Source: Chloroflexota bacterium
GTDB lineage: Bacteria > Chloroflexota > Anaerolineae > Anaerolineales > UBA4823
Direction: 5' to 3'
Length of the DNA stretch: 6,294 bases
Assembly (NCBI GenBank): GCA_021849525.1
Contig: JAJZSS010000104.1
Location: forward strand, 1-6,294
Shown: piece after piece, positions 5,720 through 6,294 of the stretch
Numbering within the stretch: position 1 is the stretch's first letter
Layout: every line of letters begins with the position of its first letter
Made by a program: the position numbers and the translations under genes
The notes under the pieces: generated by a model
Databases searched by the model: none
Told to the model about the DNA's origin: nothing
Seen by the model: the letters and a program-made list of their open reading frames with translations, nothing else

Positions 5720-6294
5720 CTAATGCTGTGAGTAGGTGAAGCTGTAATAGGGCGAGCTTACCACCTCTTCAACCACCGCCATATCCCAGATGCTGATTAA
5801 GAATTTTAAATCATAATCACCATCCGGAAGATCCAGCTCATCATAGGGCAAAAATAACTCGAAATCATCGAATTGAGCACTGGGGTAAACGGGCGTGAAA
5901 TTCTGGTAGGAGATGACCTGATTCCCTTCCGAGGCGTATTCGCCGTTTTGATCATTTAATCGCTCACCTGCTTCGGTATAAAAATACGCCCCAATTGCAC
6001 AGGGTACATTCTCCAAGCCATCCACCTGGAATTCCACATGGATCAACAAGCCGGTCCTCCCAAGCTGGACAACGTCGTAATCGACCCAGATGTTATTGAT
6101 CCTGCCTGCTGAAGCACGGGCGGCAGCAGGCATTGTACTGGTGGGTAAAATGATTGCGGTTGGAATGGTGGTTGGCGTTGAGGGCTCAAGAGTGTCAGTG
6201 GGCGAGGCAGTATCGGCTGCGGCAGGAACAGGCGTAAATTCTGGTGTTGGAGTTGGTGCAAAAGCAACCGCTGGAGCCAATAAACGTAATGTGG
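5720..6294 (-). CDS. secreted or surface protein with Pro/Thr-rich linker and C-terminal beta-rich domain (5' end outside window)
   Basis: The frame is open to the right edge, so the start and any signal peptide are not visible; 190 complete residues plus the stop can be read. The first part is a low-complexity Pro/Thr/Ala linker (APTPTPEFTPVP..., to about residue 60), typical of exported Chloroflexota proteins and lipoproteins. The remaining 125 or so residues look like a beta-sandwich domain, with alternating hydrophobic strands, IHVEFQVDGLENV, AYFYTEAGERLNDQNG, LFLPYDELDLPDGDYDLKF and ISIWD. I recall the pattern 'AYFY..G..L.D.NG.Y...G.V.....FTP.Y.....DF.LF.PYDEL' from cyanobacterial and Chloroflexota proteins where it sits after protease, kinase or linker regions, but I cannot name the family. 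It probably acts outside the cell as a binding or adhesion domain. A TTG at 6280 is an internal Leu codon, not a start. Confidence 0.7.
   Translation of the reverse strand, partial: TLRLLAPAVAFAPTPTPEFTPVPAAADTASPTDTLEPSTPTTIPTAIILPTSTMPAAARASAGRINNIWVDYDVVQLGRTGLLIHVEFQVDGLENVPCAIGAYFYTEAGERLNDQNGEYASEGNQVISYQNFTPVYPSAQFDDFELFLPYDELDLPDGDYDLKFLISIWDMAVVEEVVSSPYYSFTYSQH

Noticed and set aside
1..6294. tRNA, rRNA, CRISPR arrays, insertion sequences
   Set aside because: No cloverleaf, no regularly spaced repeats and no transposase or terminal inverted repeats were seen in reading both strands by eye.

Overview
The window has about half to slightly more GC and carries bacterial gene signals: Shine-Dalgarno sequences, sigma70-type promoters and intrinsic terminators. 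Three things suggest an anaerobic Chloroflexota bacterium of the Anaerolineae type: a secreted protein with a Pro/Thr-rich linker, a remnant of a 'DGHHR' ParB-like small protein that I associate from memory with that group, and the style of the MFS and VOC genes. This is an inference from protein style; there is no rRNA or marker gene here.

Layout from left to right. All intact genes are on the minus strand. 1-1009 is the first 336 residues of a Mef-like MFS efflux transporter that runs off the left edge, with its own strong promoter (1165-1193) overlapped by a palindrome. 1295-1798 is a VOC/glyoxalase-fold protein with its own promoter and terminator. 2067-5115 is a compact three-gene unit, read in the order PlsC-type acyltransferase (4192-5115), a 3-ketosphinganine reductase-like SDR (3316-4182), and a serine palmitoyltransferase-like alpha-oxoamine synthase (2067-3245). 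It starts at a promoter near 5170-5199 and ends at a clear terminator at 2006-2045. 5390-5670 on the plus strand is a broken gene with an internal deletion and frameshift. 5720-6294 is the C-terminal part of a secreted or surface protein that enters from the right edge.

The main point of interest is the three-gene unit. The PLP enzyme would condense L-serine with a fatty acyl thioester to give 3-ketosphinganine, the SDR would reduce this with NADPH to sphinganine, and the acyltransferase could add a second acyl chain to give a (dihydro)ceramide-like lipid. The reductase resembles the eukaryotic KDSR family, and the acyltransferase has lost the usual EGTR acceptor motif, so this may be a distinct bacterial route to sphingolipids or a related two-chain lipid. 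The functional proposal is an inference from family resemblance and gene order.
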